A stretch of DNA of 64,000 nt, from positions 248,001 through 312,000 of the forward strand of contig NZ_BBZK01000004.1 of assembly GCF_001748085.1 (NCBI RefSeq), in the 5' to 3' direction. Made by a program: the position numbers and the translations under genes. Of this stretch, positions 46,577-54,398 are shown piece after piece. Source of the stretch: Streptomyces sp. TP-A0874. Lineage in GTDB: Bacteria; Actinomycetota; Actinomycetes; Streptomycetales; Streptomycetaceae. How positions within the stretch are numbered: the stretch's first letter is position 1; each line of letters starts with the position of its first letter. The notes beneath the pieces were generated by a model. It was not told where the DNA came from, ran no database searches, and worked only from the letters and a program-made list of their open reading frames with translations.

Positions 46577-47389
46577 TCAGACCTTCCGCCCGACCCCTCC
46601 GTAGAAACTGACCTTCCGGTGCTCCTCGGACTCCCGGACCGCGTCATCCGGCCGCCACCTGGAGGCCTGCACCAGGCCCGGCTCCAGGAGTTCGTACCCC
46701 TTGAAGAGCGGGCGGACCTCGTCGTAGGGCCGGACCGTCAGGTGCGCGGTGGCGTTCTTGTAGACCTCGCGGGCGTCCTCGTCCTCGCCGATCTCGCCGT
46801 GGAAGTCGGCGGTGCCATGGGTGAGCACGAGATAACTGCCCTTGGGCAGGGCCTCGCTGAGGGTGGCGACGATGCCGGCCGGGTCCTCCTCGTCGGTGAT
46901 GAAGTGCATCACCGCGACCAGGAGCAGCGCCACCGGCTCCGTGAAGTCGATGAGCCCCTGTATCCGGGGGTGCCGGAGGATGGCCTCCGGCTCCCGGATG
47001 TCACCGAGGACGAAGCTCGCGCCTCCCTGGTTGATCAGCTTGGCGCCGGCGTGGGTGGCGACGATCGGATCGTTGTCCACGTAGGCGACCCGGACGTCCG
47101 CGGCGACCTCCCGGGCCACCTCGTGGGTGTTCGGCGAGGTGGGGATACCGGTGCCGATGTCGATGATCTGCCGGACCCCCTTCCCCACCACATGGCGCAC
47201 CGCCCGGTGGAGGAAGGCCCGGTTGGCCTGGGCGCTCACCAGCGCCTCGGGGACCATCCTGATGACCTCCTCGGCGGCGCGGCGGTCGACCTCGTAGTTG
47301 TCCCGGCCCCCGAGGTAGTAGTCGTACATCCGCGCCGGATGCGGTCTGCTGGTGTCGATCTGTTCGACGGGAAAGCCCTGCTCCGTCAT
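46577..47389 (-). CDS. SAM-dependent methyltransferase, DUF574 family
   Basis: 270-residue protein of a large actinobacterial family of unknown substrate. Its hallmarks are IDTSRPHPARMYDYYLGGRD at the N-terminus, the SAM motif IIDIGTGIPTSPNTHEVARE, VAYVDNDPIVATHA and ALLLVAVMHFITDEEDP. Streptomyces genomes carry many paralogues, often beside XRE/DUF397 regulators, as here. ATG 47389 is used. A strong hairpin ends the gene, so it is probably transcribed separately from the genes that follow it on the same strand. No role can be assigned from sequence. Confidence 0.85.
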   Translation of the reverse strand: MTEQGFPVEQIDTSRPHPARMYDYYLGGRDNYEVDRRAAEEVIRMVPEALVSAQANRAFLHRAVRHVVGKGVRQIIDIGTGIPTSPNTHEVAREVAADVRVAYVDNDPIVATHAGAKLINQGGASFVLGDIREPEAILRHPRIQGLIDFTEPVALLLVAVMHFITDEEDPAGIVATLSEALPKGSYLVLTHGTADFHGEIGEDEDAREVYKNATAHLTVRPYDEVRPLFKGYELLEPGLVQASRWRPDDAVRESEEHRKVSFYGGVGRKV

Positions 47390-47445
47390 ATCCCTCTCCC
47401 CTCCGCTGGTCTTCGCTGCTGGTTCCCGATCGCCCCGCGACCGGG

Positions 47446-47682
47446 TCAGGTGAGCAGGAAGTCAGCGTCGCCGTCCTTGGCGCCCCGGATGAAGCTGGCC
47501 ATCTCGTGATGCGTGTAGATCAGTGCGGGGCCGTCGGGGTCGGTGGACTGGCGCAGCGCAACGCGTCCGTCGCCGAGCCGCATGGCTTCGACGCAGCTTC
47601 CCCCGTTGCCGCCGCTCCACGGCTTGTGCCAGCCCTCGCTGCCGAGCTCCCGGGCGGGCATGCCGTTGTATATGCGATCCAT
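47446..47682 (-). CDS. DUF397 small protein
   Basis: 78-residue DUF397 protein with the family blocks WHKPWSGGNGGSCVEAMRL and VALRQSTDPDGPALIYTHHE. In Streptomyces these small proteins are encoded next to WhiJ-like XRE regulators and behave as partners or antagonists of them (the WhiJ/Scr1 systems). It lies three bases after the XRE gene on the same strand, so both are probably made together. The C-terminus is acidic. The specific partner is presumably the adjacent regulator at 47686. Confidence 0.88.
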   Translation of the reverse strand: MDRIYNGMPARELGSEGWHKPWSGGNGGSCVEAMRLGDGRVALRQSTDPDGPALIYTHHEMASFIRGAKDGDADFLLT

Positions 47683-47685
47683 CGT

Positions 47686-48552
47686 TCAGATCTCCTTGCG
47701 AATGCCACCCAGCAGAGCCTGGGTGGTGTGTACCGGCGCGGCCTGCGCGCACATCCGGTCCAGAGCCTCGCGAAAGGCCGACACATCGTCTTGTCGATCG
47801 AAGTACTCGGCGCCGATGAGGCTCTCGCAGTAAGCGATGTCCGGTAGTTCTGGCACCGGGAACCGGAAGATGTGGAACGGCCCGTACATCGCCGGATGCG
47901 GTCCGGCGGCGAACGGGATGACCTGGAGCCTGACGTTCGGCATCGAGGTCGCCTCCAGCAGCCTGGTGATCTGGTCCCGCATGACGTCGGGGCCGCCGAT
48001 GGGACGGCGGAGCACCGTCTCGTCCATCACCACCCAGAGCAGGGGGGCGTCCTCGCGCTCCAGGACCGACTGGCGTTCGCGCCGGAGGGCCACCCCCCGC
48101 TCGATCTCCTCCTCGGCGGCGTGCGGCATCCCCGCTCTGAGCGCCGCGTGCGCGTACTCCGCCGTCTGCAGCAGCCCGGGGACGTAGTGCGGTTCGTAGG
48201 CACGGATGAGGTTGGCCTCTTGCTCGAGGCTGACGAAGACGCTGAACCACTCGGGGAGCACGTCGCGGAACCGGTGCCACCAGCCGGGCTGGTTGGCCTC
48301 GCGGGCCAACGAGACGAACCCCTCGATCTCGCCCTCGTCGACGACCCCGTAGGTCTCCAGCAGCTTCTCGACGTACGGGATCTTGAGGCCCACCTCGGCC
48401 TTCTCCATCCGGCGGATGGTGGCGTGGGTGACGTCGAGAGCCTGACCCGCCTGTTCGTAGGAGAGCTCGGCGTTCTCCCGCAAGGCCTGCAGCCGCTTGC
48501 CCAGAACGACGCGTAGGACGGTCGGAGCTCCACCCGACCGCACTTCTCTCAC
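47686..48552 (-). CDS. XRE regulator with DUF5753 (WhiJ/Scr1 family)
   Basis: 288-residue DNA-binding protein. The XRE helix-turn-helix lies at about 18-75 (RLQALRENAELSYEQAGQAL, VTHATIRRMEKAEVG). The C-terminal DUF5753 domain contains YEPHYVPGLLQTAEYAHAAL, RRERQSVLEREDAPLLWVVM and the ending PVHTTQALLGGI. Paralogues in S. coelicolor (WhiJ and AbaA-cluster proteins) influence sporulation and antibiotic production. The gene is followed by DUF397 and is divergent from an RsbW-like ATPase, the same three-gene theme as the abaA region. A perfect 15-bp palindrome in the divergent gap is a likely operator. GTG start at 48552. Confidence 0.88.
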   Translation of the reverse strand: MREVRSGGAPTVLRVVLGKRLQALRENAELSYEQAGQALDVTHATIRRMEKAEVGLKIPYVEKLLETYGVVDEGEIEGFVSLAREANQPGWWHRFRDVLPEWFSVFVSLEQEANLIRAYEPHYVPGLLQTAEYAHAALRAGMPHAAEEEIERGVALRRERQSVLEREDAPLLWVVMDETVLRRPIGGPDVMRDQITRLLEATSMPNVRLQVIPFAAGPHPAMYGPFHIFRFPVPELPDIAYCESLIGAEYFDRQDDVSAFREALDRMCAQAAPVHTTQALLGGIRKEI

Positions 48553-48630
48553 TGCCCATCCCCTCCAAGCGACTTGGCTGGTGGCAGTGTGTCACGCCTT
48601 CAACTGGGCAAGCCAGACTGTGTTTTCGAT

Positions 48631-48645
48631 TCTGTAATTTACAGA
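48631..48645. promoter_or_regulatory. operator-like palindrome (TCTGTAATTTACAGA)
   Basis: Perfect 7-1-7 inverted repeat, strikingly AT-rich for this genome, between the XRE regulator and the divergent ATPase gene. Likely binding site of the adjacent XRE protein. Confidence 0.6.
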
Positions 48646-48688
48646 TTGATCCTTGCCAGGCGTCGCCAACGGATTGCATAGTGGCGGT

Positions 48689-49141
48689 GTGGTCATCCCC
48701 TACGACGCTCTCCGATCGGGACGCTCCGGCGGCTCTGTCGCCCAGCGCCTTCAGGACACCTTCCACCTGCCCGCTCTGAACTCCTCGGTCTCCAAGGCGA
48801 GGCGGCGTGCGCTCACGGTGCTACGCGAATGGGGGATGGACGAGGAACTCGGCGCCGACGCCGAGCTCGTGGTCTCCGAACTGTTCACCAACGCCGTACG
48901 CCACACCGACAGCGTGAAGATCATCTGCTCCCTGCGCATCGTCGGCTCCCGACTCCGGGTGGAGGTCGTCGACCAGGGCTGCGCGGAGGTCGAACCCCGG
49001 GTCCGCGACTCCGAGGACGAGGGCGGGCGCGGCCTGCTGCTCGTCGGCGCGGTGGCGGACGACTGGGGCGTGCGCCCACACGAGAGCGGGCGCGGTCAGG
49101 TCGTGTGGGCCTATCTGTCGCACGGCAGACCGACCCGCTGA
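48689..49141 (+). CDS. RsbW-like anti-sigma ATPase (HATPase_c family)
   Basis: 150-residue GHKL ATPase domain alone. The N-box ELVVSELFTNAVRH, the G1 box VEVVDQGC and the G2 region DEGGRGLLLVGAVADDWGVR are present. Small streptomycete proteins of this kind bind ATP and act as anti-sigma factors or partners of WhiJ-like regulators. The GTG at 48689 is preferred to a TTG at 48653; no clear Shine-Dalgarno precedes it, so the transcript may start very near the GTG. Divergent from the XRE/DUF397 pair across a palindrome. The target is unknown. Confidence 0.83.
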   Translation: MVIPYDALRSGRSGGSVAQRLQDTFHLPALNSSVSKARRRALTVLREWGMDEELGADAELVVSELFTNAVRHTDSVKIICSLRIVGSRLRVEVVDQGCAEVEPRVRDSEDEGGRGLLLVGAVADDWGVRPHESGRGQVVWAYLSHGRPTR

Positions 49142-49288
49142 GGCCCGGCGCAGGTCGGCCCGGAGAGCGCCGTCCGGCGCTGCCGCGCAACGGAATCCGC
49201 CGGTCGCCCTTTTTGGACCGCGCCATGTCGTATCGTCGAGGCCGGCCCCTCCCACCGCGGCCACCGACGGTCGACAGCAAGGAGCACC

Positions 49289-50098
49289 GTGACGCAGACC
49301 CCGCAAGTTCCGTCGACAGAGCCCCAGCTGGCAGGGGTGCGCAACTTCCGCGATCTGGGCGGCGTCCCGACCTCGGACGGGCGGCGGGTCCGGGCGGGGC
49401 TGCTCTTCCGCAGCGGTCACCTCGCCGGCGCGACCCCGGAGGACGCGGCCTACCTCGACTCACTGGGCCTGCACACGGTCTTCGACTTCCGCAACGAAGC
49501 CGACATCGCGCTCGAAGGCCCCGACGTCTCCCTGCCGGGGGTGCGGAACGTGAACATCCCGCTCACCGACCCGTCGGACGGCGCGGAGTTCTGGCAGGTC
49601 GTCAGGGAGGGCGATCTGGAGCGGCTTCGAGCCGAGTTGGGCAACGGGCGGGCGGCGGCCCGGATGACCAGCACCTACCGGGTGATGATCAAAACCCGCA
49701 CCGCGGAGCACAGCCGGGTGCTGCACGCCCTGGCCGAGGAGAGCGTCCCGGCGCTGATGCACTGCGCGGCGGGGAAGGACCGGGCGGGCGTCTGCGTCGC
49801 GGTCACGCTGCTCGCCCTCGGGGTGGGCCGCGAGGCGATCGAGGCCGACTACCTCGCCAGCAGCGCCCCGCACCGCCGTTACCGGGTGAGCCGCAGCGCG
49901 GACGCCGCCGACGGACTGTCCGGCGAAGTGGTGGAGTTGCTGGACCCGCTCTTCGACGCGCGCAGCGAGTACCTGGCGGCGGCCTTCGAGGCCATCGAGG
50001 AGCAGTGGGGCACGGTCGACGGGTACCTCACCGAAGGGTTGAGGTTCGGGCCGACTCAGCGGGAACGGCTCCGGCGGCGGATGCTCGAACCCTCCTGA
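49289..50098 (+). CDS. tyrosine-protein phosphatase (PtpB/Y_phosphatase3 family)
   Basis: 269-residue phosphatase. N-terminal LAGVRNFRDLGGVPTSDGRR and LLFRSGHLAGAT are the family opening; the P-loop is HCAAGKDRAGVC (Cx5R), giving the nucleophilic Cys and binding Arg. No signal peptide is seen. Members resemble mycobacterial PtpB, which dephosphorylates phosphotyrosine and phosphoinositides; the physiological substrate in Streptomyces is not known. GTG 49289 is preceded by AAGGAG. It stands alone between the ATPase gene and the convergent small membrane protein. Confidence 0.88.
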   Translation: MTQTPQVPSTEPQLAGVRNFRDLGGVPTSDGRRVRAGLLFRSGHLAGATPEDAAYLDSLGLHTVFDFRNEADIALEGPDVSLPGVRNVNIPLTDPSDGAEFWQVVREGDLERLRAELGNGRAAARMTSTYRVMIKTRTAEHSRVLHALAEESVPALMHCAAGKDRAGVCVAVTLLALGVGREAIEADYLASSAPHRRYRVSRSADAADGLSGEVVELLDPLFDARSEYLAAAFEAIEEQWGTVDGYLTEGLRFGPTQRERLRRRMLEPS

Positions 50099-50108
50099 CC
50101 CTCGGCTC

Positions 50109-50267
50109 TCACTCGGCCCCGACCTGGAAGAGCAGGTAGAGGAACCCGGCGACGACATGGCCGGCTATGAGGTAGACGAAGAGCCGTACGACGAGACCGC
50201 GGGGGAACTTCCCCTCCTCCTTCATGGGGCCCTCCCCCCTCATCGGGCCGGTGGTGTTCTCGGTCAT
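50109..50267 (-). CDS. small single-span membrane protein (DUF6126-like)
   Basis: 52-residue protein with a charged N-terminus (MTENTTGPMRGEGPMKEEGK) and one membrane helix, LVVRLFVYLIAGHVVAGFLY. Its ATG overlaps the stop of the cupin regulator by ATGA, so it is coupled to it. I recall the same pair next to the hopanoid cluster in S. coelicolor (SCO6770-SCO6771). Function unknown. Confidence 0.75.
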   Translation of the reverse strand: MTENTTGPMRGEGPMKEEGKFPRGLVVRLFVYLIAGHVVAGFLYLLFQVGAE

Positions 50268-50959
50268 GGTGTCGCCTTCCTCGGTGCTGTGAAGCCGTGG
50301 TCGCGGCCGCGGAGCAGTCCGCCACCGAGGCAGAGTTCCGCCTCGGCGCTTCTGAGCAGGGTGTGCACGAAGAGCAGGTCCGCGCCGCCGGGGGCCGTCG
50401 CGGCCAGTCGGTGCGGGGTCATCGAGTCGTAGTGGGCCGAGTCGCCCGGCCGCAGCCGGTGTTCCCGCTCGCCCAGGGTGAGTCGCAGTTCACCGTCGAG
50501 CAGGTGGATCCACTCCTCGCCCGGGTGCACCCGGACCAGGTCGCGTTGCTGCCCCTGCGGCACCTGCACCCGCAGCGCCTGCATCGCCCCGGACGGGGCG
50601 CCCGCCCTCCGGTAGACCCAGCCGTCCGCCTCGGCGGCCTCCATCTGGTCGGCGCGGATGACCGGTTCCCGTTCGGGGGTGGTCTCACCGAGCAGGTCGG
50701 AGACGGTCGTGCCGTAGGTGCGTGCCAGCGCGAGCAGCATGGGGAGCGAGGGCTGCCGTCGCCCCGTCTCCAGCCGGGACAGATACGCCGGCGACAGGCC
50801 GACCCGGCGGGCCGCCGCCTCGAGAGTGAGGTCACTGGCGCGCCGCAGCCGGCGCAGCCGGGGCGCCACGCTCGGCTGCTCCTCCGGCGTACCCTCGGAG
50901 GGAGGCCGCGGTGCGGGAGCGGGCTCCCCTCCGGGGCCGGGTGCGGGATCGGAGTTCAT
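50264..50959 (-). CDS. XRE-cupin transcriptional regulator
   Basis: 231-residue regulator: N-terminal HTH (about 33-90; RLRRLRRASDLTLEAAARRV, LSPAYLSRLETGRRQPSLPM) and a C-terminal cupin (about 125-205; VRVHPGEEWIHLLDGELRLT, LRPGDSAHYDSMTPHRLAAT). Such proteins bind a small ligand in the cupin and often control an adjacent transporter or catabolic gene; here the only coupled gene is a tiny membrane protein. A perfect 5-5-5 palindrome and CAGGCAAA repeats just upstream look like an autoregulatory operator. ATG 50959. It sits at the edge of the hopanoid cluster but a role there is not shown. Confidence 0.87.
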   Translation of the reverse strand: MNSDPAPGPGGEPAPAPRPPSEGTPEEQPSVAPRLRRLRRASDLTLEAAARRVGLSPAYLSRLETGRRQPSLPMLLALARTYGTTVSDLLGETTPEREPVIRADQMEAAEADGWVYRRAGAPSGAMQALRVQVPQGQQRDLVRVHPGEEWIHLLDGELRLTLGEREHRLRPGDSAHYDSMTPHRLAATAPGGADLLFVHTLLRSAEAELCLGGGLLRGRDHGFTAPRKATP

Positions 50960-50987
50960 GGGGAGATTGAGCCAGAACTTTTCCCGC

Positions 50988-51015
50988 CAGGCAAATTCAT
51001 TGCCAGTCAGGCAAA
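50988..51015. promoter_or_regulatory. operator of the XRE-cupin regulator
   Basis: GGCAAATTCATTGCC (50990-51004) is a perfect palindrome, and CAGGCAAA occurs at 50988 and again at 51008, 20 bp apart. It lies just upstream of the regulator start, in the 60-bp gap before the aminotransferase stop. Confidence 0.55.
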
Positions 51016-51019
51016 AATC

Positions 51020-52429
51020 TCAGCGGTTGGAGAGCGCCTGCCGCACCAGGGTGCGGCCGAAGTCCCACATCAGCCCGCTTCCCCGGTGCGCCTCGTCCAT
51101 CACCGCGGTGAAGGCCGCGACGAAGCGGTCCACCTCCGCCTCGCCGATGATCAGCGGCGGGATCAGCTTGATCACTTCCAGGTGGTCCCCGGACACCTGG
51201 GTGAGGATGCGGTGGCGCTGCAGCAGCGGAACCACCACCATCTGCGCGAACAATCCCTTGCGAGCAGCCTGCAGAACGGCCCATCGACCGCGCAGGCCGA
51301 GCGACGCGGGCCTGCCGAACTCGATTCCGATCATCAGTCCCCGACCGCGGACGTCGTGCAGCAACTCGTAGCGGTCGACGAGGGCGGCCAGCCGACCGCG
51401 CAGCAGTTCCCCGGTCCTCCTGGCGTTCGACACGAGTTCCTCGTTCTCTATGACCGCGAGCGTCGCCAGGCCGGCCGCCATGGCCTGGGCGTTGGCGCCG
51501 AAGCTGGCCGAGTGCACCAGGACCCGGTCCATCGAGGAGTAGACCTTCTTGAAGATCCACTCCTTGCCGAGGGTGGCACCGACCGGCACGTAGCCGCCGG
51601 AGAGGGCCTTGGCCACACACACCAGGTCCGGCTCGACGCCCCGATCACGCTGGTAGGCGAAGAAGTCCCCGGTGCGCCCCAACCCGGTCTGCACCTCGTC
51701 GGCGATCAGCAGCGCCCGGTGGTCGTGCAGCAGCCGCTGGGCGGCGGGCAGGAAGCCGGGCGGTGCGGCGTGCACCCCCTTCCCCTGGATCGGTTCCACG
51801 ATCAGCGCGGCCACATCGCCCCGCCGCAGCTCCCGTTCCAGGGCCTCAAGATCGCCCAGGCCGATGGCGGTGTCCGGTAGCAGCGGGGCGAAACCGGCCC
51901 GGAAGTTCTCCTCCCCGTTGACCGAGAGGGAACCCGCCGTCAGCCCGTGGAAGCCGTGCACGCAGTAGAGGATCCTGGGCCTGCCGGTGGCGTGGCGGGC
52001 GAACTTCAGCGCGGTCTCCACCGCCTCGGTACCGCTGCTACTGAAGAAGACCCGCTCCAGGTGGGGGGTGTACGCCAGCAGCTTCTCGGCGAGCAGACCC
52101 GGCAGTGGCTGGCAGTCGAAGCGGGTGAGGTCCGCCAGTGAGGCGTCCAGCACGTCGTGCAGCGCCTTGCGGACCACCGGGTGGTGCCGGCCCAGGGCCA
52201 TCACCCCGAAACCGGCGAGCATGTCGAGGTAGTCGCGGCCCTCCTCGTCCCAGAAGTACGCCCCGGCGGCCCGCTGGTAGACCTTGTCGAAGCCGAGCGT
52301 CCGCAGCATCCGGGGCAGTTGGTGGTTGAGGTGCCTGCTGTGCAGTTCGTACCGCTCGGCCCCACGTGTGGTGAGCAGCTTCGCGAGGTCGAACTCCTTG
52401 GAACCGGTGCTCGTCTCGGTGGTGGTCAT
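51020..52429 (-). CDS. hpnO: hopanoid-locus class III aminotransferase (HpnO-like)
   Basis: 469-residue PLP enzyme of the ornithine/acetylornithine aminotransferase group. The blocks FFSSSGTEAVETALKFARHA, HGFHGLTAGSLSVNG, LLIADEVQTGLGRTG and CVAKALSGGYVPVGA, with the PLP-binding Lys in the last, are clear. In hopanoid producers this enzyme aminates the side chain of bacteriohopanetriol precursors to give aminobacteriohopanetriol. It follows hpnH on the same strand after about 280 bp, where S. coelicolor (as I recall) has ispG and dxs. ATG 52429. The annotation rests on family plus position; a general aminotransferase role is the alternative. Confidence 0.82.
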   Translation of the reverse strand: MTTTETSTGSKEFDLAKLLTTRGAERYELHSRHLNHQLPRMLRTLGFDKVYQRAAGAYFWDEEGRDYLDMLAGFGVMALGRHHPVVRKALHDVLDASLADLTRFDCQPLPGLLAEKLLAYTPHLERVFFSSSGTEAVETALKFARHATGRPRILYCVHGFHGLTAGSLSVNGEENFRAGFAPLLPDTAIGLGDLEALERELRRGDVAALIVEPIQGKGVHAAPPGFLPAAQRLLHDHRALLIADEVQTGLGRTGDFFAYQRDRGVEPDLVCVAKALSGGYVPVGATLGKEWIFKKVYSSMDRVLVHSASFGANAQAMAAGLATLAVIENEELVSNARRTGELLRGRLAALVDRYELLHDVRGRGLMIGIEFGRPASLGLRGRWAVLQAARKGLFAQMVVVPLLQRHRILTQVSGDHLEVIKLIPPLIIGEAEVDRFVAAFTAVMDEAHRGSGLMWDFGRTLVRQALSNR

Positions 52430-52710
52430 GCCCTGGCCTCCTCACCGGCAGGTAAGCGTCTCGGTGGTTCTCCGGGCGCCGCGGCGGCGGGGCCCGGCCC
52501 CGGGGCCGGTCCGGGAGGTCTCCGCGGGTCCGCGGAGATCCGCCGGCCCGGCCCAAGCGCCGTGTCAGGCAAGGTCTGCCCGCTGCCGAGCGGCATCCGG
52601 TGCGCGTGGCGGCGAGGCGGCCGGAAGGCCCGGTACGGGATCCAACGGGGCCTTCGGCCGACTCGGCGAGCGCGCGGGTCCGCGACGGGCGAACGCCGCC
52701 TGACGCGGCA

Positions 52711-53733
52711 CTAGGGCCGATCCCCGCTCACGGAGTCCCGCGCCGCGCGGAGCGACTCCTTGAGCGACCCCATGGTGGCGAGGACGGCGGTCGGTTCGTA
52801 GCCGCAGTGGGCCATGCAGTTGGCACACCTCGGGTCGCGGCCCCGGCCGTACGCTTCCCAGTCGGTCTCCTCGATGAGCTTCTGGTAGGTGGGCACGTAC
52901 CCGTCGCTCATCAGGTAGCAGGGACGCTGCCAACCGAAGATCGAGTAGTTGGGGATGGCCCAGGCGGTGCACGGGAAGTCGACCTTGCCTTCGAGGAAGT
53001 CGAGGAAGAGCGGGCTGTGGTTCAGCCGCCACCTGCGCCGGTTGCCACCGGCGAAGGCCTTCTTGAACAGCTCGCGGGTCTGTTCGACCCCGAGGAAGTG
53101 CTCCTGGTCCGGAGCCTTCTCGTAGGCATAGGCCGGAGAGATCATCATCTCGTCGACCTGGAGATCGTCATTGAGGTAGTCGAGCACCTCGACGATGGTC
53201 TGCGGGGTGTCGGTGTTGAAGAAGGTGGAGTTGGTGGTGACCCGGAAGCCGCGTCGCTTGGCTTCCTTGATCGCCTCGACGGCCTCGTCGAAGACACCTT
53301 CCTTGGCGACGGACTGGTCGTGCCGCTCACGCAGCCCGTCGATGTGGATCGCGAAGGCGAAATAGGGCGAGGGGCTGAACTCCTCGATCTTCTTGCGGAG
53401 CAGCATGGCGTTGGTGCAGAGGAAGACGTACTTGCGGCGGGCCACGAGCTGTCGGGTGATCTCCCCGATCTGGGGGTGCATCAGCGGTTCGCCGCCGGCG
53501 ATGGAGACCATCGGGGCACCGGACTCAAGGACGGCCCCCACCGCCTGGGCCACCGGCATGCGCTGTTTGAGCACCCCGGCCGGATGCTGGATCTTGCCGC
53601 AGCCCTCACACGCCAGGTTGCAGGCGTAGAGCGGTTCGAGCTCGACGATGAGCGGGAATTTCTCGCGCCGACGGAGCTTCTGCTGGAAGAGGTAGGTCCC
53701 GACCCGGACGGTCTGGCGGAGCGGCATGGCCAT
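52711..53733 (-). CDS. hpnH: adenosyl-hopene transferase, radical SAM (HpnH)
   Basis: 340-residue radical SAM enzyme that joins a 5'-deoxyadenosyl unit to diploptene, forming adenosylhopane, the first side-chain step of extended hopanoids. The cluster motif CNLACEGCG (CxxxCxxC) appears in LEPLYACNLACEGCGKIQHP; VSIAGGEPLMHPQIGE and LCTNAMLL follow; the C-terminal CANCMAHCGYEPTAV is characteristic of the family. ATG 53733 has AGGAGGT at ideal spacing. The hpnG stop is five bases upstream, so the two successive steps are co-expressed. Confidence 0.95.
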   Translation of the reverse strand: MAMPLRQTVRVGTYLFQQKLRRREKFPLIVELEPLYACNLACEGCGKIQHPAGVLKQRMPVAQAVGAVLESGAPMVSIAGGEPLMHPQIGEITRQLVARRKYVFLCTNAMLLRKKIEEFSPSPYFAFAIHIDGLRERHDQSVAKEGVFDEAVEAIKEAKRRGFRVTTNSTFFNTDTPQTIVEVLDYLNDDLQVDEMMISPAYAYEKAPDQEHFLGVEQTRELFKKAFAGGNRRRWRLNHSPLFLDFLEGKVDFPCTAWAIPNYSIFGWQRPCYLMSDGYVPTYQKLIEETDWEAYGRGRDPRCANCMAHCGYEPTAVLATMGSLKESLRAARDSVSGDRP

Positions 53734-53738
53734 CTGGC

Positions 53739-54398
53739 TCACCTCCTGGGGAGCGATAGAGAACGGTGCCATTCGAAGAACGCGGGGAGAACGGCGCGCA
53801 ACACACGGAAAGCCGATATTCCACCGTGCAGCGTGCCGATCCGGAGGAGCTCGTGCTCCGGGGCGTCCACGACCACTCGTACGGCCGCAACCGGGCGCGC
53901 CCCGGCCTGCACCGCGGTGCGCAGGGTGGCCGCCGACTCCATGTCCGCGGCGATGGCCCCGGTAGCGGCCAGTCCGGCGCGTTCCGGCCCTCGGACCACA
54001 TGGTCCGATCCGGCCAGCGGGCCGGTGTGGACGATCCGCCCGACACCGGCCCCGGAGAGTCCGGCGAGCGCGGCGGCCAGCACCTCGGTGCCGTCGCACG
54101 GCGTCTTCCCCGCCGGATCCCGGGTCTCCGCGGCGACCACCAGATCGCCCGGCCGCATCCCGGAGACCAGCCCCGCACAGAACCCGGTGGCGACCACGGC
54201 GGCTCCGGACAGCCGCGATCCGCAGCCGAGGGCCTGCTGGGTGGCGCGCTCGGCGGCCCGCGGCCCCATGCCGGTCCGCAGGAGGGTCAGCTCTCCCGCG
54301 GCGGCACCGCTGTGGTCGCCGCCGCTCAGGGCGAGGCGCTCGATCCCGAGCGCGCAGGCGACCATCAGCGGAGACCGGTGGCCGTCGGCCGGGGACAT
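53739..54398 (-). CDS. hpnG: adenosylhopane nucleosidase/phosphorylase HpnG
   Basis: 219-residue nucleoside phosphorylase-type enzyme that removes adenine from adenosylhopane to give a ribosyl/phosphoribosyl hopane. Visible are VVATGFCAGLVSGMRPGDLV, VVAAETRD, GAIAADMESAATLRTAVQAG (the MESA motif of the purine phosphorylase family) and VAAVRVVVDAP. Its ATG overlaps the shc stop by one base (TGATG), so it is coupled to the cyclase. Slightly shorter than purine nucleoside phosphorylases, as is usual for HpnG. Confidence 0.9.
   Translation of the reverse strand: MSPADGHRSPLMVACALGIERLALSGGDHSGAAAGELTLLRTGMGPRAAERATQQALGCGSRLSGAAVVATGFCAGLVSGMRPGDLVVAAETRDPAGKTPCDGTEVLAAALAGLSGAGVGRIVHTGPLAGSDHVVRGPERAGLAATGAIAADMESAATLRTAVQAGARPVAAVRVVVDAPEHELLRIGTLHGGISAFRVLRAVLPAFFEWHRSLSLPRR

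Noticed and set aside
52565..53032. Extra gene beyond hpnH on the minus strand
   Set aside because: The frame is a shadow of hpnH with Arg/Pro-rich composition and no start signal.
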